Below the pieces are notes generated by a model that was not told the origin of the DNA, ran no database searches, and saw only the letters and a list, made by a program, of their open reading frames with translations. A program made the translations under genes and the position numbers. Shown here piece by piece: positions 1 through 12,760 of a DNA stretch of 64,000 bases. How positions within the stretch are numbered: the stretch's first letter is position 1; the number at the start of each line of letters is the position of its first letter. Origin of the DNA: Acorus gramineus (Eukaryota; Streptophyta; Magnoliopsida; Acorales; Acoraceae); the NCBI GenBank assembly GCA_030737835.1, contig JAUJYN010000024.1, forward strand, positions 25,438 through 89,437, read 5' to 3'.

Positions 1-590
1 TTTTTAGCAGTGTTTTAAGAAGTGGCTTCACGTTCCGGTACGTGCACCATACATACTGGATGAACTCTTGTAGTTTACTGAATTAACAATGGCCAGCTTT
101 ACCACGATACTCCCAAACAGCTAAGTATGATTTTTAACTGTTTAAGATATAAAATCACTCAAGTATCAGCCATTAGCGTACGCTCTTGAATGATATGCAC
201 TATGCTCTGTATCCACAAAAATAAGCAGCAACATTATATTAAATCCCTATCCTTTCGTACTCATCCCAACTAATATTGGTCGAAAATACATTTTTCCCTA
301 CAAACAGATTAAAGTTAAACCCATTGCTGGATGTCTCTCAGCCTTCACTGACATTCTATTTTTTTTTTTTAAATCAGTACTACATTCCTTGAGTAAGCAA
401 ATATTTAAGAAATTTATTTTCATGTTCTTTTTCAGTGTTCTGTTTCGGGATTTATTGATAATAAAATTAATTGATAAGCATTTTTTTGTTGAGTAATAAA
501 ATTTGATAAGCATCTTGATTTCATCAAATTAAATGCTTCCTTTTTATTTGTTTCTTGGTGCTAACGTCTTCAGATATGTGCCACTTTCAG
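1..590. other. Intronic sequence upstream of first SCD1-like exon
   Basis: AT-rich sequence without a recognisable exon. The SCD1-like exon at 591 starts in the middle of the expected protein and follows a splice acceptor (ccactttcag), so this stretch is best read as intron. The 5' exons of that gene should lie beyond the window. No repeat family recognised. Confidence 0.5.
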
Positions 591-1484
591 TAGGCAGTTG
601 TGGGATATTATAGCATTTCTGGTGTTGAATGTTCCTTTTCCCACTCCCGGAAGGGATCGTGCCTTATTTTCAATTGAAAGCTGCCTCCTACCAGTGGAGA
701 CTCCACCGAAAGTAGGTCTTCCTCATGCTGATGTATGTGCCCTTTTGCATTATTGAGTTTTCCAAACTTTTTCATTCAATTTGGTTTTGTTCTATGGGGC
801 TGCATTTCAAACAAATCATGAAAAAACTATCTTCTGCTTCATCAAATGCAGATATCATTTCAACCATTGGTGCAATGCTTGGATGTGGACAACTTGCTTA
901 GGTTATTTACGGCTGTCTTGCTGGAAAGAAGAATTTTACTTCGGTCAAACAAGTACTTCTCTTACACATCATTTCTTAAACCTAGAACTTGATTGTATGT
1001 CTTTTTAAAAAGTAGAAAGGTTTGAAGAACCTTAAAGTGTAGCTCTCATCTTAGTTATGCTAGTGCTTTTTATTGCCTTCAGGTCTTTTTTCAATGCATT
1101 ATAAATTGGTTTGTCAAAGTAATAAGAAGGCCATCCCCCATTGTGGTCCTGCATATAACATGATGTTGGGAAAGGAGAAACTGGATGCTATCGTGGCATA
1201 TGCCATTTTTTTTGACAAAGTGTCCGCTTTCAAGACTTGAACCTAGAATTTGCCCTGTTAGCTAGCTTGAACACTCTGCCATTGCTCCATGCAATGACCC
1301 ATGGTAATTTGTTACATTATTTTTGCTTATCATTGAAAGGTGGTATTAGTGTTACAAGTTTGGAATTTGAAAATAATTCAACATGGACAAAAATTCACAA
1401 TTCAATGCAATTCGAGGGTAGCTTGGGAAAAGTTTGAGGAAAATTCACAATTGAACAAGGAAAAACTTAAGTATCCTGGAAGAG

Positions 1485-2270
1485 GTGCAAGGGACTTCTA
1501 TGGTCCCAGGGGCGAGAGATTTTGTTGTGTGGAAGCCTAAATTCAGAGAGGGATTCTCTAGTTTCTATGACTGGTTGAGGAGGGAGAGGCAGTCTACCAT
1601 GATCACCACTATGAAGCACAAGGAGTTGTGGTTGTTTAAGTTCCCTCTAAAAATTGAAGCGTTCTTATGGACAATGTATCTCCACAAGATCCTAACTAAG
1701 TCCTACAAAGCTCGATGTGCACTAGAGGAGGATTTCCTATGTGTGTTGTGTAGAGATTGAGGAGAGGGTGGAACATCTATTTATCCTTTGCCTGATGGCG
1801 AGGTGTTTGGGTGGTTGAGTGTGGCTACGGGTATGGATTGTGTCTTCTTAAAGCTAGAGGAAATTTAGGAGGCGGGATAGGAGCATTCGGGAGAAGTTTC
1901 TCAATTATTTGTCCTGACTGTGAATTGGTCTATTTGGTTTACTCGCAATTGCTCCCTGTTCAAAAGAGGAACCCCAAATGCAGAGAATATTTTGGATTCA
2001 AGATGGCCAGAAGCATTTGGGGTTGGGAAGATTTTCCATAGGGTCAAGGCCCATTATGTACTCGGGAGGGCAGCTTATGTTTGTGGAGTCGATTTGAAGT
2101 ATGTGACTTGAACGATCCCTTAGTAGAACACTCGTCTATTGGAGATTCTTTCAAGGTCTCCCTTTTTTTTTTTTGCTATAATGTTTTTCTTTTTTTGGTC
2201 ACTTTCCCTTAATTTAATAAAATAAGGGCAATTGCCTTCCATTTTCTTCAAAAGGAAAAGTTCGAGTAAA
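1485..2270 (+). mobile_element. LINE fragment (zf-RVT region and 3' end)
   Basis: Frame-broken coding remnant ending a plant L1-like LINE. It reads FPLKIEAFLWTMYLHKILTK, then CALEEDFLCVLC, and in other frames VNWSIWFTRNCSLFKRG. This is the zf-RVT pattern (x-K-x-x-FLW, CxxC, W-x-IW-x-x-RN) found after the reverse transcriptase of plant LINEs. At least two frame changes are needed to read it. The end near 2220 (aatttaataaaataagggc) resembles a LINE tail. It lies in an SCD1-like intron in the sense direction. No target duplication seen. Confidence 0.65.
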
Positions 2271-2417
2271 ATTAAAAAAAATAAAAATATACAATGCAAA
2301 GTTACCTGTCACATGCAAAATCAACTATATTTAACTTAAATCCATAGTCTCTTAGAAATGCCATAATGTTTTTCCAAAGCATTACAAAATGTGTGACTTT
2401 AAGTTATAACATTTGTG

Positions 2418-2605
2418 ATCCAAAACCCACCAGGTCTTGGTGAGTTGACTAGCACCATGGGTTTGCTCCCCATTGGCGCGTGTTCAATTCCCCCCCTCGA
2501 CTAACCAAAAGTGTCGATAGGGAAACTTCCGAGTGGGTCGGTGTGGACACCCGGAGGATTAGTCCTTGCCTCGAAGGGTTTTGGATACGTCCAATAGAAA
2601 AAAAA
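2418..2605 (+). mobile_element. tRNA-derived SINE with target site duplication
   Basis: A 188-bp element with a tRNA-like head: an A-box-like stretch (tggtgagttgactagcacc), then a B-box-like gtgttcaattcc near 2480-2492. It ends in an A-run at 2598-2606. Flanking near-identical 16-mers, 2402-2417 (agttataacatttgtg) and 2606-2621 (agttaaaacatttgag), differ at two positions and form a typical LINE-mobilised target duplication. The SCD1-like intron contains it. Family name not assigned. Confidence 0.75.
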
Positions 2606-2621
2606 AGTTAAAACATTTGAG

Positions 2622-5088
2622 TCAAGCAATTGCTCAAATTGAAATCTAGTAGTGAACCTAATCAAGCATTTTTTTTTCTTTTTCCATTTATTGTCATTGT
2701 ACAAGTAAATTATATATTGTGTGTTTAATTCTTCATTTAAGATTCAAATTATTGAATAAGATATGTATTGTTTAATTTGACTTTTTTTAAGAAACACTTA
2801 AAACTTTTAACGAAGAATGCTTATATAATATGAGAATTAATCAATACTTCAGAGGATCATGTAACAAGGCCTAAAATTACCATTTTATTATTGCCTTAGA
2901 ATATAAGAAAATCAATATGAAACTCTGAACCCGCCCACCGAAATAACCATAACTTAGGTACTCTGTCTCATTAAAGTAATAAATCGTATATTTAACACCT
3001 TCATGCATCCTTCAATATTCATCTCCATCATATTCTCTCTGCAAATCTGCATTCTGTGACATAGTCTTAGTTTTGTGACATAGTATCTATGCTGGAAGTT
3101 TGAGTAATGTTGAGCAAGATTTAGTATCTCCTTCCTCTTGTTTGTCCCCCGTTTCACTTTCTCCCATGTTATTTTAAGTTGAAATGGTTGGTGCTCATTG
3201 TGGATATTGACAACATATTTTCTCTACTTGATTATTGATGTATTTTGATGAGTTATTTCATTTTTTCTTTTGTTTGGATATTTGCATTATCAATTATGTT
3301 TTCACACTTTATGATATTAATTCATTTGTAAAAAACATGCGGTTTATGCTTCATCTCATAAGGTTGTCCGCCACACGTCTAGTGTTTGCCTTATAAATCA
3401 TTGTCCTTCACCAGGGAAAGTGGAAATGCCTTACTTTTCTTGCAAAACGGGAAATAATCACATTTTTATGATTTATATGAAACATGGAATAGCAACCTGT
3501 ATGTAAATTGCTTGTCCCTTAGAATATTGATGAAGGTCATGAAAGATACAGGCCCATGTAAAAACATAGAGGAATTTGTATATACCTGTCTAGTGTTTGT
3601 CACTCTTTAAATTTAATGATACTTATCATAACTTATCTTCTTGATTTAATTGAAAACAATCAAATATTGATCAAAAGGAATGCACGGTTTGTTAGTATTA
3701 CCCTCCATGGTGAAGGATTTACATGGTGTTTAGTTCTCTCACAAATTGAGTGATATTTGTTTTAAAAGTGATGCAATGACATTCTGCTCAAGGATCATTT
3801 TCGTTGAAATAGAAGAAATAAATGGAATAATTTTGTATTGAGTAATGGAGGCCAAAAGGTCCCTTATATAGTTACAAGATATACAAACCCTAAAACAGAA
3901 AAAGACCAAAATACCCATGACAAAAATTCGAGTCGGGGGGGGCCTGCGGCCCGGGGGGGGCCTGCGGCCCATGGGGGGCGTTGCCCCCCAACCCCCGGGC
4001 CTCCGGGAATAGGCCCAACAACAGGCCTATCCAATAACTCCAATAGAAATCATGTGCAGGTATACCCTTTTGACTCTTGTATCAGAGGCCATCTGCCATT
4101 TAATATATCCATTCAGGTGGCAAGTAAATTTCTGTCTCAATCGTATACCGTCACCTCTGGTTTTATAAGAAAAAGCTTGCTTGCTGAAGATTCATGTAGG
4201 TTGCAAGTGGGGTTGAGCAGTTTGGTACATATTATAGTCAACCTCTAACATGAACAAATCAAAATGAGACCTTTGTTGTTCATTTTCAGTTTCTTTTATC
4301 AGGTTCTTTTACCCACAATTTGGTTCTTGGTCAAGGGATCGTAAACTTGAACTGAACCAATTAAATTTTTTTTTCCCATTTCAGTAATTGTCTCCTAGTT
4401 GTTTAGCATAAATCGAAATGAACGGAATGATCTCATGAGAACAGAGAAGGCCTATGTTTCACATCTCAGACTTTTTTTACTGAAACATTTATAACTCAAA
4501 CACTCAATTCAAGTAGTTACATCTCAGGAAATTAATGAAATTATGTTGGTTGACCTCCACCTTTGATTAAGAAAAAACTCACTTCAGCCCATTTGGTTTT
4601 CAATTGAATCTTTGCATTTATAAATTTGTCAACAGAATTTTTTTTCCCTACTTTAGGTTGTAGGTCGTATACCCATCTTGAGGGGGTGCCAAGAGAAGAA
4701 AAGATAAAAGAAAATTTATTTTTCACTTGAGCAATGTGCTTAATAAGGTTGTTGGTGGGAACCGATATGAAAGCATACAAACAGATCCAATGAACCAAAG
4801 GCTCTGAGACGCAAAACAAACTTGACCTTTTTAGCTGGATCAGGATTGGACAAAATTTGGCAGTGTCTTCATGTGGAACAAATATTTTATCATGCAGAAG
4901 CTGAACCAAATGAAACTGTCTATGCAATCTCAGTTCCTGCATTAGTAGCTATGTTCATCTCATAAGCACTGAATTTAACTTTTTTTTTTTTTTCATTCAA
5001 AGTTTCATATGGGCATAAATGTTTCACCAGTCCATTAGTTTGCTTTTTCATAATCTTCTTTCTGAATGCTGCTTTTGTTTCTCCGTAG
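2622..5088. other. SCD1-like intron, no gene recognised
   Basis: AT-rich intronic sequence between a SINE and the exon at 5089. The only notable stretch is 3930-4010, a G/C-rich block with repeated gggggcctgcggccc-type units. The open frames at 3739-4248 and 4541-4942 have no family match I recognise and lie in noncoding-looking sequence. The 3830-4040 part (cccttatatagttacaaga followed by GC-rich tracts) resembles LTR flanks seen in plants, but I cannot define ends. Confidence 0.4.
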
Positions 5089-5203
5089 CATGTTTATATT
5101 CCACTACTATTTTTTAGTGGAGTTGATTATATCGATGCTCCTACTCCATACATGATGGGACTTTCATTCTGCTGTTGACACATTTGGTCTGACGATGGAT
5201 GGT

Positions 5204-6300
5204 GTAAGTTACCCACTATTTTGGCTTGTTTTCTTATCAGCAATAATGTCTACCATCTAACAAAATATATATTGTAGTAACTTATGAAAAAAACAGTATA
5301 TGTTTACTTAATCTGTTATTTTAAGTGATTTTTTTTTATCAGATGATGATTTATGTGTTCGTTATTACATGTTACCTATTTTAAATCGACATTCATGTCC
5401 TTTTTACTTGGCAATGCATGTGAGAGGGAGGGGCGGAGGGCGGGAGGGATACTTGAAATGCCCCTACACAACTGATTATTTTTCCAAGACTTGGGGGGGG
5501 GGGGGGGGGGAGGTGAGTGTGTGTACAAGACCGTCTAGCTAAATACCAGTTTCTGCTGATTGACACTATATTATTTTCATGATAGGTGTCATGACATATT
5601 ATCCAGTCAAAGAAAGTATCTATAGGGATCATGCAGTCTGTTTTACAACTTGATGTCAAAATAAATATTTTTATATTGTTGATACCTTGAGTTGTACCCA
5701 GTAGATATTTAAAAAACTACTGCTGTTTCCATTATTTCCTTCATATCATCAGTTTGTCCCCTTGAATCTACTTGTCCATTTGACAAGGTGTTGCCTTTGT
5801 TTATGATCCTCAATCGTGTGCTTTACTTGGCAGTATATGATTTTCGTAGGATCAATCTTCATATTGTGTGCTATGAGAACCATTGCAATCTGACAAAATC
5901 TCTACTTCCAAGGCTGATGGAGAGAGATGAGGGAAGAGTGCAGTATCTACATGGTCTTAGTTTGATGTTATCACAGTTGCAGGATACTCATAGGTTCTGT
6001 GTCAGAACTGGTTCCCACATTTGCTCCGCAATATTTTCCCGGCTCCTGCTTTTTTCCTTTTTTTTTTGGTTTGAAATTATATCATATATAGAAGGGTGTA
6101 GAATTTTGATCAACAAATAAGAAAATTAGAAAAGCAGAAGAATAAACAGATAGAGCAACAGAAGGGAAACACACAACAGCTAGTAGATTAGAAATTTACC
6201 ACAACCAGAAGGCATAATACTCCGACTCCTACTCTCTAACCAACAGGTTACTATCCATCAAACCCCCACGATGCCCCGGCACAAAACAAGGACCAGTATT
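5204..6300. other. Intron of SCD1-like copy
   Basis: No exon recognised. A G-run of about 18 sits at 5494-5511. The expected next SCD1 exon is at 8963. Confidence 0.4.
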
Positions 6301-7140
6301 TTTTTTGGTGGGTAAGAATAATTATATTAACTATCAAAAAGAACAATGTACAAACTCTCAAGTTCAGGTTAGAGGAAGAAGCCAGGCTGATATTTACCTG
6401 CCCAGATGCATCCCTTTATCCATGAGTTGAGGATCTGTGAGTGCCTGTACAAGTTAGAAAACAAAATTTACAATTCAAAGCATTCGTTTAATCCATTCCA
6501 GCATTTGCTGCAATCCTTGCTTGTCTTGATGTAACATTGGAGAGATTTAATATGTCTTCTCCAAACTCTTAGAAGAAGTTGACTGAAGTGTTTGCTTTCC
6601 GTGTAGGAGGTGCCTCTGAGGCTTTTGTTGTTCATAGTCAACCATAACACCCAACACACTGCATGAGGGATGGTTCGTGCACATGCGGTGTGTTGAAGCA
6701 TATGGATCAAGCGAAATGATTGTATCTACTATCTTCCAACATAACACAAGAGATTCTATATAGAGATTGGATGACGATTATCTCACTTCTTAAAAGTTGG
6801 GTCAAGATGATTGAAGGTTTGGATACACCATCTATCGTTATGGGGAAATACTGACTCAATCTCTGCATTAGATATTTTACATGTAAAGTTCCCATCTCTA
6901 GCCCACTTCTCCTATTTTTCTTTGGTTAATTTAAGGGGTGATTTTCTTTGGTTGGGGTGATTTAGGACCCAAATTTGTTTTGGCTTGCTTACTCTATATA
7001 GCTCGATAAGTTTATTCTCCACAAACGCTTCACTCGAAGCCCAATTTTCCAGCAACCTAACCAGTCCTCGACATTTGGGGGTTTGAATCCAATGAAACAT
7101 AATCAGCACGTCCTGAGACTTGACATCTCTCCAACATTAA
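6301..7140 (-). mobile_element. LINE fragment, antisense in SCD1-like intron
   Basis: Read on the - strand, the sequence ends at 6301 in an A-run preceded by a typical L1-like tail (gatagttaatataattattc then ttacccacc). Upstream, near 6600-6710, a frame encodes IPHAVCWVLWLTMNNKSLRG, resembling the W-x-x-WL-x-x-N part of the LINE zf-RVT region. The coding remnant is broken in several frames and the 5' limit is uncertain. No target duplication found. Confidence 0.5.
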
Positions 7141-8962
7141 GATTTCTTCTCAACCTAGAATCCAAGATACCCTTCCATCAACAAATTGGCAAGCTTTTAC
7201 AATATGCCATTTTTATTGCTTGCCACATTATCTAGCCTTGGAATTAAGTAACCAGCCATCCTTCTAGAAGCAAAGAAGCCTTCCATCATCCACCTCCCTT
7301 GTTAACTCTTACATGAAAATGATAACCTTTAAAAGGCCCTTCAAGCTCTACTACTGGGTCGTCGTTTTGCCTCCTTTGTTTGCAGCATAGTTCTCTACTT
7401 TGCAGTAGTGGGATGATTGTGCTCTGGTGTAGAAAGCAAAACCTTGTCATCCGTACTGACTATTGTGCTGCTAAACTATATATTAATTTCAGTGGAAACT
7501 TTTGAGGCAGATCTAAATTGGTGATATTAAATAGTTATAAAGTCAATGAACTATAGATTGCTTTTCATGAATTTAATTGTATTCAGTCATGTTATAAAGT
7601 CAATGGGTTTCATGCTAGAATATCAACTGTGGAATTCAATTCCCTGGATCTGATAACTAATGGAGAACAATAGAGTTGAACTTTTGCATTAATAGATTTG
7701 GCGTTGCCACCCATATTTTGAGTCTTATGATGGTGTCTATGGATTTGTTTTCCCTATAGATATCTAGTTAGTGAGTATTCTGGAAGATACCATAGAGGGG
7801 ATAAGATTTGGGCCTTTTGTTAGTCAGGTTTTCTGGCTGATTAATTGCCTCAGATATGGATGCAGATTAAGTGTACCTTCATCCATCCTTGAGTGGGTTC
7901 TTTCCAAGTCTAGCAAGTTAGAGAATTGCTCCTTGGTTGCAGGGGCTTAAACTGCATGACACATAGGGTAGGCTTTCCTATGTGCAAGTGGCCAGACTAA
8001 CAGCGAAGGCCTGACTTCTCTCCAGCTCAACTGGCTTCCCAAAAATTATACACAATTGATATGAGGGTTTGTGCCAGATTTAGAGCCTGCTGTAAAAAGT
8101 AATTTCTGAATCATGATGATCATACTGCAAGTAAAAATTTCACCGTCGATGGGATAGATCTTGTTGGTTTGTTTCGGTATCTTATAGGAACCTTTGAGCA
8201 GCTTTTGGCAACTCCAATGAAGGCAAGCATATATGGAGTTGTAATGTGTCTTAGCTAGGCTGCAGCTTGAGTTCTTATAAGTGTGCACTGTTATAATGGG
8301 ATAACTATTATAATTGAACTTGCTATTCTTACACTGCCAGCTGAGATGAGGACGTGGAGGAATGCCATTCATATTTAGAAGACTTAGAATTATGGTTAGG
8401 TGCATTCAGGAATATTTATTACATGGGAAACAGGCTTCTGTAAGAACCTAGAAAGATATGCCTTTATGCTGTTCTTCAGTAGTGTGGTAAGTTAGGAAGG
8501 TGCTGAAATTACCTTGATCAAGTAGTATCTGGCTGGAAGTGAAGTATTGGTGTGGTTTGGAGTCATCGCTTTTTGCCAGTTTTATGTTATAGCAAATTTC
8601 TCTATGTTTGGTTAAAAAAACATAAAGTAACTAGGCTGGAAATATGGATGTTGGGGAGTTGACCAGTGGCATGCTAACTATATTAACTAGTGAAAATTGT
8701 TTGAATTGGTATGGTAGGGAATTCAGCACAGAAGAAGATCACAGAGGGTGAGTACTGAGGACAGATGGTTGAAAAACAGAAAAACACTTTGACAGACCTA
8801 AAATGATAAGAATGGGAAGCAGAATGGCTAGAGTAATAAAATGATTGTACATCCATCAATTCTGTTATTCCTTGAATTTTTTTATTGATTATAATGTCGT
8901 TAACAATTTGAATTATATCTTATCCTTTATCTTTGTATTTGGCATTTACTTTTTTCATTTAG
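7141..8962. other. Intron of SCD1-like copy
   Basis: No gene, repeat or RNA recognised. The 119-codon open frame on the - strand at 8046-8405 has no recognisable domain. Confidence 0.4.
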
Positions 8963-9404
8963 GTAGTTGTCGTGGATCTTGAATACAATCGTATCACTAC
9001 CTCTGAGGAAATACCACAGCCAGAATATACTACTTTAAGAAATGAGATAATTAAGTTGTTGCATCCAAAAGTTGTTGAGATAGATCAATTGAAAGTCAAT
9101 CTTGGTGGCATGCTTGGTGGAAGAAAATCTTGGGGAGAGGAGAATGACACGGAGTTGAGGTGAGAATATTTTTCGTTGATTTACTTGCTAAAAATATTGA
9201 TGAAAATCCTTTTTTTTTGTGCATGCAAGAAATTATTCTTTTTCTATTAAAATTTATAAGAAATGAATTTTTTTGTTAAATGCTTATTTAGATTAGAATA
9301 TATAAGGGGGGTTACCTCTTTGGTAGTTAATTGATGCATCATGTCTAACTTTAGCATTACTCTATCACAGTACTCTATCATAGATATCACATTTCTATTC
9401 TCAC

Positions 9405-9440
9405 ACTTGTGTGTATGTTTGTGTGTGTGTGTGTGTGTTG
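9405..9440. repeat. (GT)n microsatellite
   Basis: Run of GT dinucleotides interrupted by TATG/TTTG, in the intron after the 8963-9159 exon. Confidence 0.8.
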
Positions 9441-9957
9441 ATTGAAAAGATTGTTCTCTCATATATTGAGATATGATTTTTTATTCTTAAGCATGCTTTA
9501 CTCAAGAAAAATATTTAAATATAACTTTACTAGAGGTCTCCACTCCCTTGATTAGTTTTGCACAACAATATATAAAAATGGACATAAAATATATATATCA
9601 AGTATGGGCTTCATATACAATTTGAGGGCTTCATGTAGAATTTGACTCATTCTTAAATTGTTTTATTGGAGGTATCTTTTTCTATGTCAATGAGAAATAA
9701 ATAGTCAAAATCATGTTCCTGAGTTTTGTTATATTCCTGTTTGAATATATCTTGAAAAATTATGAAATTTGATTAGTTAACTTGGAAAAAGGGCAAAACT
9801 ATAATATAAAACTATTTTACTTAACGGGAAAGTGGGTTTGCTAAAATTTATGCTCATATGCATTGTAACACGTGGTTTTCTTTTTGAGAAGGCAAAAAAA
9901 AATCGTGGTGGCAGTTACCTTATGATTTTGATTTTTGATTTCTCTCTTTCTCTCTCT

Positions 9958-11060
9958 GTTTTTTTTGAAATGAAATGTGGCATATACTAGGTGGGGAACA
10001 AGAAGTACAAAGCCATGAAGAACTGAAACAGGAAATAAAAAGAACCAAAAAAGGAAAAAACCAGAAGATAAGCCGTCTTCCGGATCATCCAAAGAAAACA
10101 AAATCTATTCCTCAATTACAAGTTTTTCCCACTAAGAAGCGAACCGAAGGACCCCCTACGCAATATCAATCCCAATCAAAGATAGATCTTTCCACTGAAT
10201 CCCACACATTTTCAAAACAAAAAATGCCCCTTTGGAACACCACCTGATTCCTCGCAAGCCATATTGCCCAAGCTGCTGTTGAAATCAAAATTTTGAAAAT
10301 CTTTGCCTTTTTATTTCTATCCCCTTTTTGCTTGAGACTCTTGCCCGCCATCCGCATTCGCTCAAGGGATGAGAAGTTGTGGTTGAGCCCTTCGTCACCC
10401 CAAGGGCCCTCCAAACTTATTTATCCACCAGATAAAACAAGAACATATGCGTAGTTGTTTCCTCCTGGGCACCACATACACCACACTCGGAAGAATCCTC
10501 CAGGGCCCATCTAGCTCAGTAGGCTTTGGTGAGAAGAATCTCTTGGTACAAAAATCACATGAATGCCTTGACTTTTAGGGAAACTTTGATACCCCCGATT
10601 TCTTTGCTCTTTATAATGCTAAAGCAGTATTATACTCCCCCTATTCCTTCTCCGCCGATCATAACCTCTTCTGATCGAGTAGCCATCCCTTGGGTGCAAC
10701 ACCCAAATCGCCGTGTCTGATTCCTTTGGCATCTGAAGACCTCTAAGAAAGAAATGTACTCCTTAGCCTCATCGTCTCGATGCTTGTGCCGCAAGGCCAC
10801 ATCCCAATGCCCATTTCCAATCCCTTCAAAACAAGCCTCATCAGGTCCTACTCTCTGTCACTCCACAATCAAATCATCCAGCCAAAGAATTATTTCCCTA
10901 AAAAAGAGAAAAACAACAAGTCATTCAAAACCCTCTCTAATGGGGCTTCCTTAAATTCTCTGGACATCATCATTGTTTCACCACTCAATAGAGTAATCTA
11001 TCCACCTATTCTCAGCTTTCCATAAAGGGCCTAGTTTTTGCTGTAACTTTTCAACTAAGT
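9958..11060 (-). mobile_element. LINE fragment, antisense, with zf-RVT remnant
   Basis: On the - strand a frame at 10166-10414 encodes ILISTAAWAIWLARNQVVFQ, the W-x-IW-x-x-RN-x-x-x-F signature following the reverse transcriptase in plant LINEs. Further upstream (10420-10520, another frame) reads LEDSSECGVCGAQEETTTHM, matching the CxxCG...EET-x-H part of zf-RVT. The 3' end is an A-run complementary to the T-run at 9960-9967. At least one frameshift separates the two parts, so it is dead. It occupies the interval where central SCD1 exons are missing. Confidence 0.65.
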
Positions 11061-12099
11061 TCTATTCAATCTAAGGATTGCTTTTCACTAGGTCTCTCAT
11101 TTCATTCCAAATTTAGTTCTGTTCAATACAAGAGAGCAGCCACTTCTGCGGAAATTACAACAACAGTGCATTAGAGGCAATATCCCAACAAAATGCTTCA
11201 AATAATCCAAGGCTGCCTTCATTTCTAATTCTGCGGACAGCTAAACCAGTTTTAAGTGGGGGCAAGATCCCACTTGTGTAGATAAAAATGAAGCAGATTA
11301 GAAAAGATGAAGCACCTTTCTCTTTCAGAACAACGAGGTCTAATCACAAGTGGTGAAGAGAATATGAAAGCAACAATGAACAAGAAAGTAATCAGAAAGA
11401 AATAAACAAACATGGACAGGTGAAATATGCCACACTAATTGCATTCCAAATCATATCATATGAGAAAAAAACTAGTCTGTTACATGACTCAACTATAGGG
11501 CTATCCCATTCCCACCTGAATCATCCATAATTGGCACTATTCCAAACAGGTCTATATGAACAAACAAAACATTTTTTTTTTAATATCTCACTGCAAGTTA
11601 AACCCTTCAGGAAGAAGTGTAAGAGAAAGCCAGCCATGCATGATTACCATATTTTTGAGGGTTGGAGGGTTGTCATTGTTTATGTAGCAGGAATGTTTGT
11701 GTATATTTGGATCTTTCATTGTTTTGATGAAAACAATGATGATGATCGTGTTCAACTTATTCATGGTTTTATTTAAATAATGACAACAGTGTATTTATTA
11801 CATTCAATAGAATATGAGATAAATCTGAACATACCTATATGTAAAATAAAGTTTACTCTAAACAGAAGACCGAGACAAAAAACATAGTATTTTTAGATTC
11901 TATTCAAAAAAATAAAAAATAGTTGATTGACGAAAAGATGTAAATTTTATTTTTTTGTTAAAAGAGGTTTATTATAAAAACATAGATATATATGTTTTGG
12001 GAATTTTGTTTTATAAATTGATTGGATAAATGAATTTTAGCACAAGAATTGGCAGGTTTGTGAGGGAAACCAGAGACACAATTTAGCATCATAAAAGTA
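11061..12099. other. No gene recognised
   Basis: AT-rich sequence between a LINE fragment and a Harbinger-like end. No SCD1 exon, RNA gene or repeat end could be supported. Confidence 0.35.
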
Positions 12100-12757
12100 G
12101 AAAAAAACACACATTTCAGCCGATGCAACATATACATTCATCTACATTCATCTCCATGAAACCCTAAACAGTTTTTCATCTACAGATATGAGGAAATATC
12201 ACAAACGGAGGAGATGTGGTGGGTTTTTACCTAGATCGTTGGTTGGGGAGGAGATCCAAAGAGGAGGAAGCAGATCAGAGAGACTCTTGCCTATTGTTGG
12301 AGACGGTGAGAGGGACGATAGAGTGTAAGCTCGCGTTTCGTGAGGAGGATCAGTCGAAGAACCATTTAATAAGGAGATCGGCGAAGAACCTTGACGGAGA
12401 TCGGCGCAGGAGGTGATAGCAGGTCGAAGCTCATCTTTTAGGGTTCGAAGAGGGTTTTTGGTTCAGCAGACAAATAGCTAGGAGTGAGAAGGGTTGAGAG
12501 GTTGAAAGAGGGTTTAAATACCCCATGTAAATTCTAAACATAGACAGGGCCATTAAGGACTTTTCACAATGCCCAGAAATTGCTGAACACTTTACCCGGA
12601 TATTTTAAGTAAAGATTTTGGGCTGAAAAAAAGTTGCCCAAAACGACTGAATGAGGTAAATAAAAAGGGCTTATTTGACATCCAACCAAACACTCATAAA
12701 GCTTTTTTCAGTTTTAAGCTGAATAAGCACCGATAATAAGCTGAACCAAACAGCCCC
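12100..12757 (-). mobile_element. One end of a Tourist/PIF-Harbinger-like element
   Basis: The right end on the + strand reads accaaacagcccc followed by TTA (12758-12760). Its reverse complement GGGGCTGTTTGGTTCAGC is a classic Tourist/Harbinger-type terminus, for which a TTA target duplication is expected. Reading inward on the - strand there is a TATTTAAACC-like promoter near 12515 and a pyrimidine-rich leader, as if a transcription unit once began here. The opposite end was not found, so the element is truncated or rearranged. The inner limit is approximate. Confidence 0.5.
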
Positions 12758-12760
12758 TTA

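Larger units (their letters stand above)
591..9159 (+). pseudogene. SCD1-like exons of the DENN region
   Basis: Exon 591-732 encodes a segment with LWDIIAFLVLNVPFPTPGRD and exon 852 onward encodes QPLVQCLDVDNLLRLFTAVL followed by LERRILLRSNKY, both from the central DENN part. Exon 5089-5203 encodes HVYIPLLFFSGVDYIDAPTP and then loses frame through one extra T. Exon 8963-9159 encodes VVVVDLEYNRITTSEEIP and LHPKVVEIDQLK, about four residues shorter than expected after SEEIP. The exon that should follow 852-960 (expected to contain CHLIYPFRW) is not found. The intron between 960 and 5089 holds a LINE piece and a SINE. Introns of 3-4 kb are much longer than those of the Arabidopsis gene. Confidence 0.85.
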
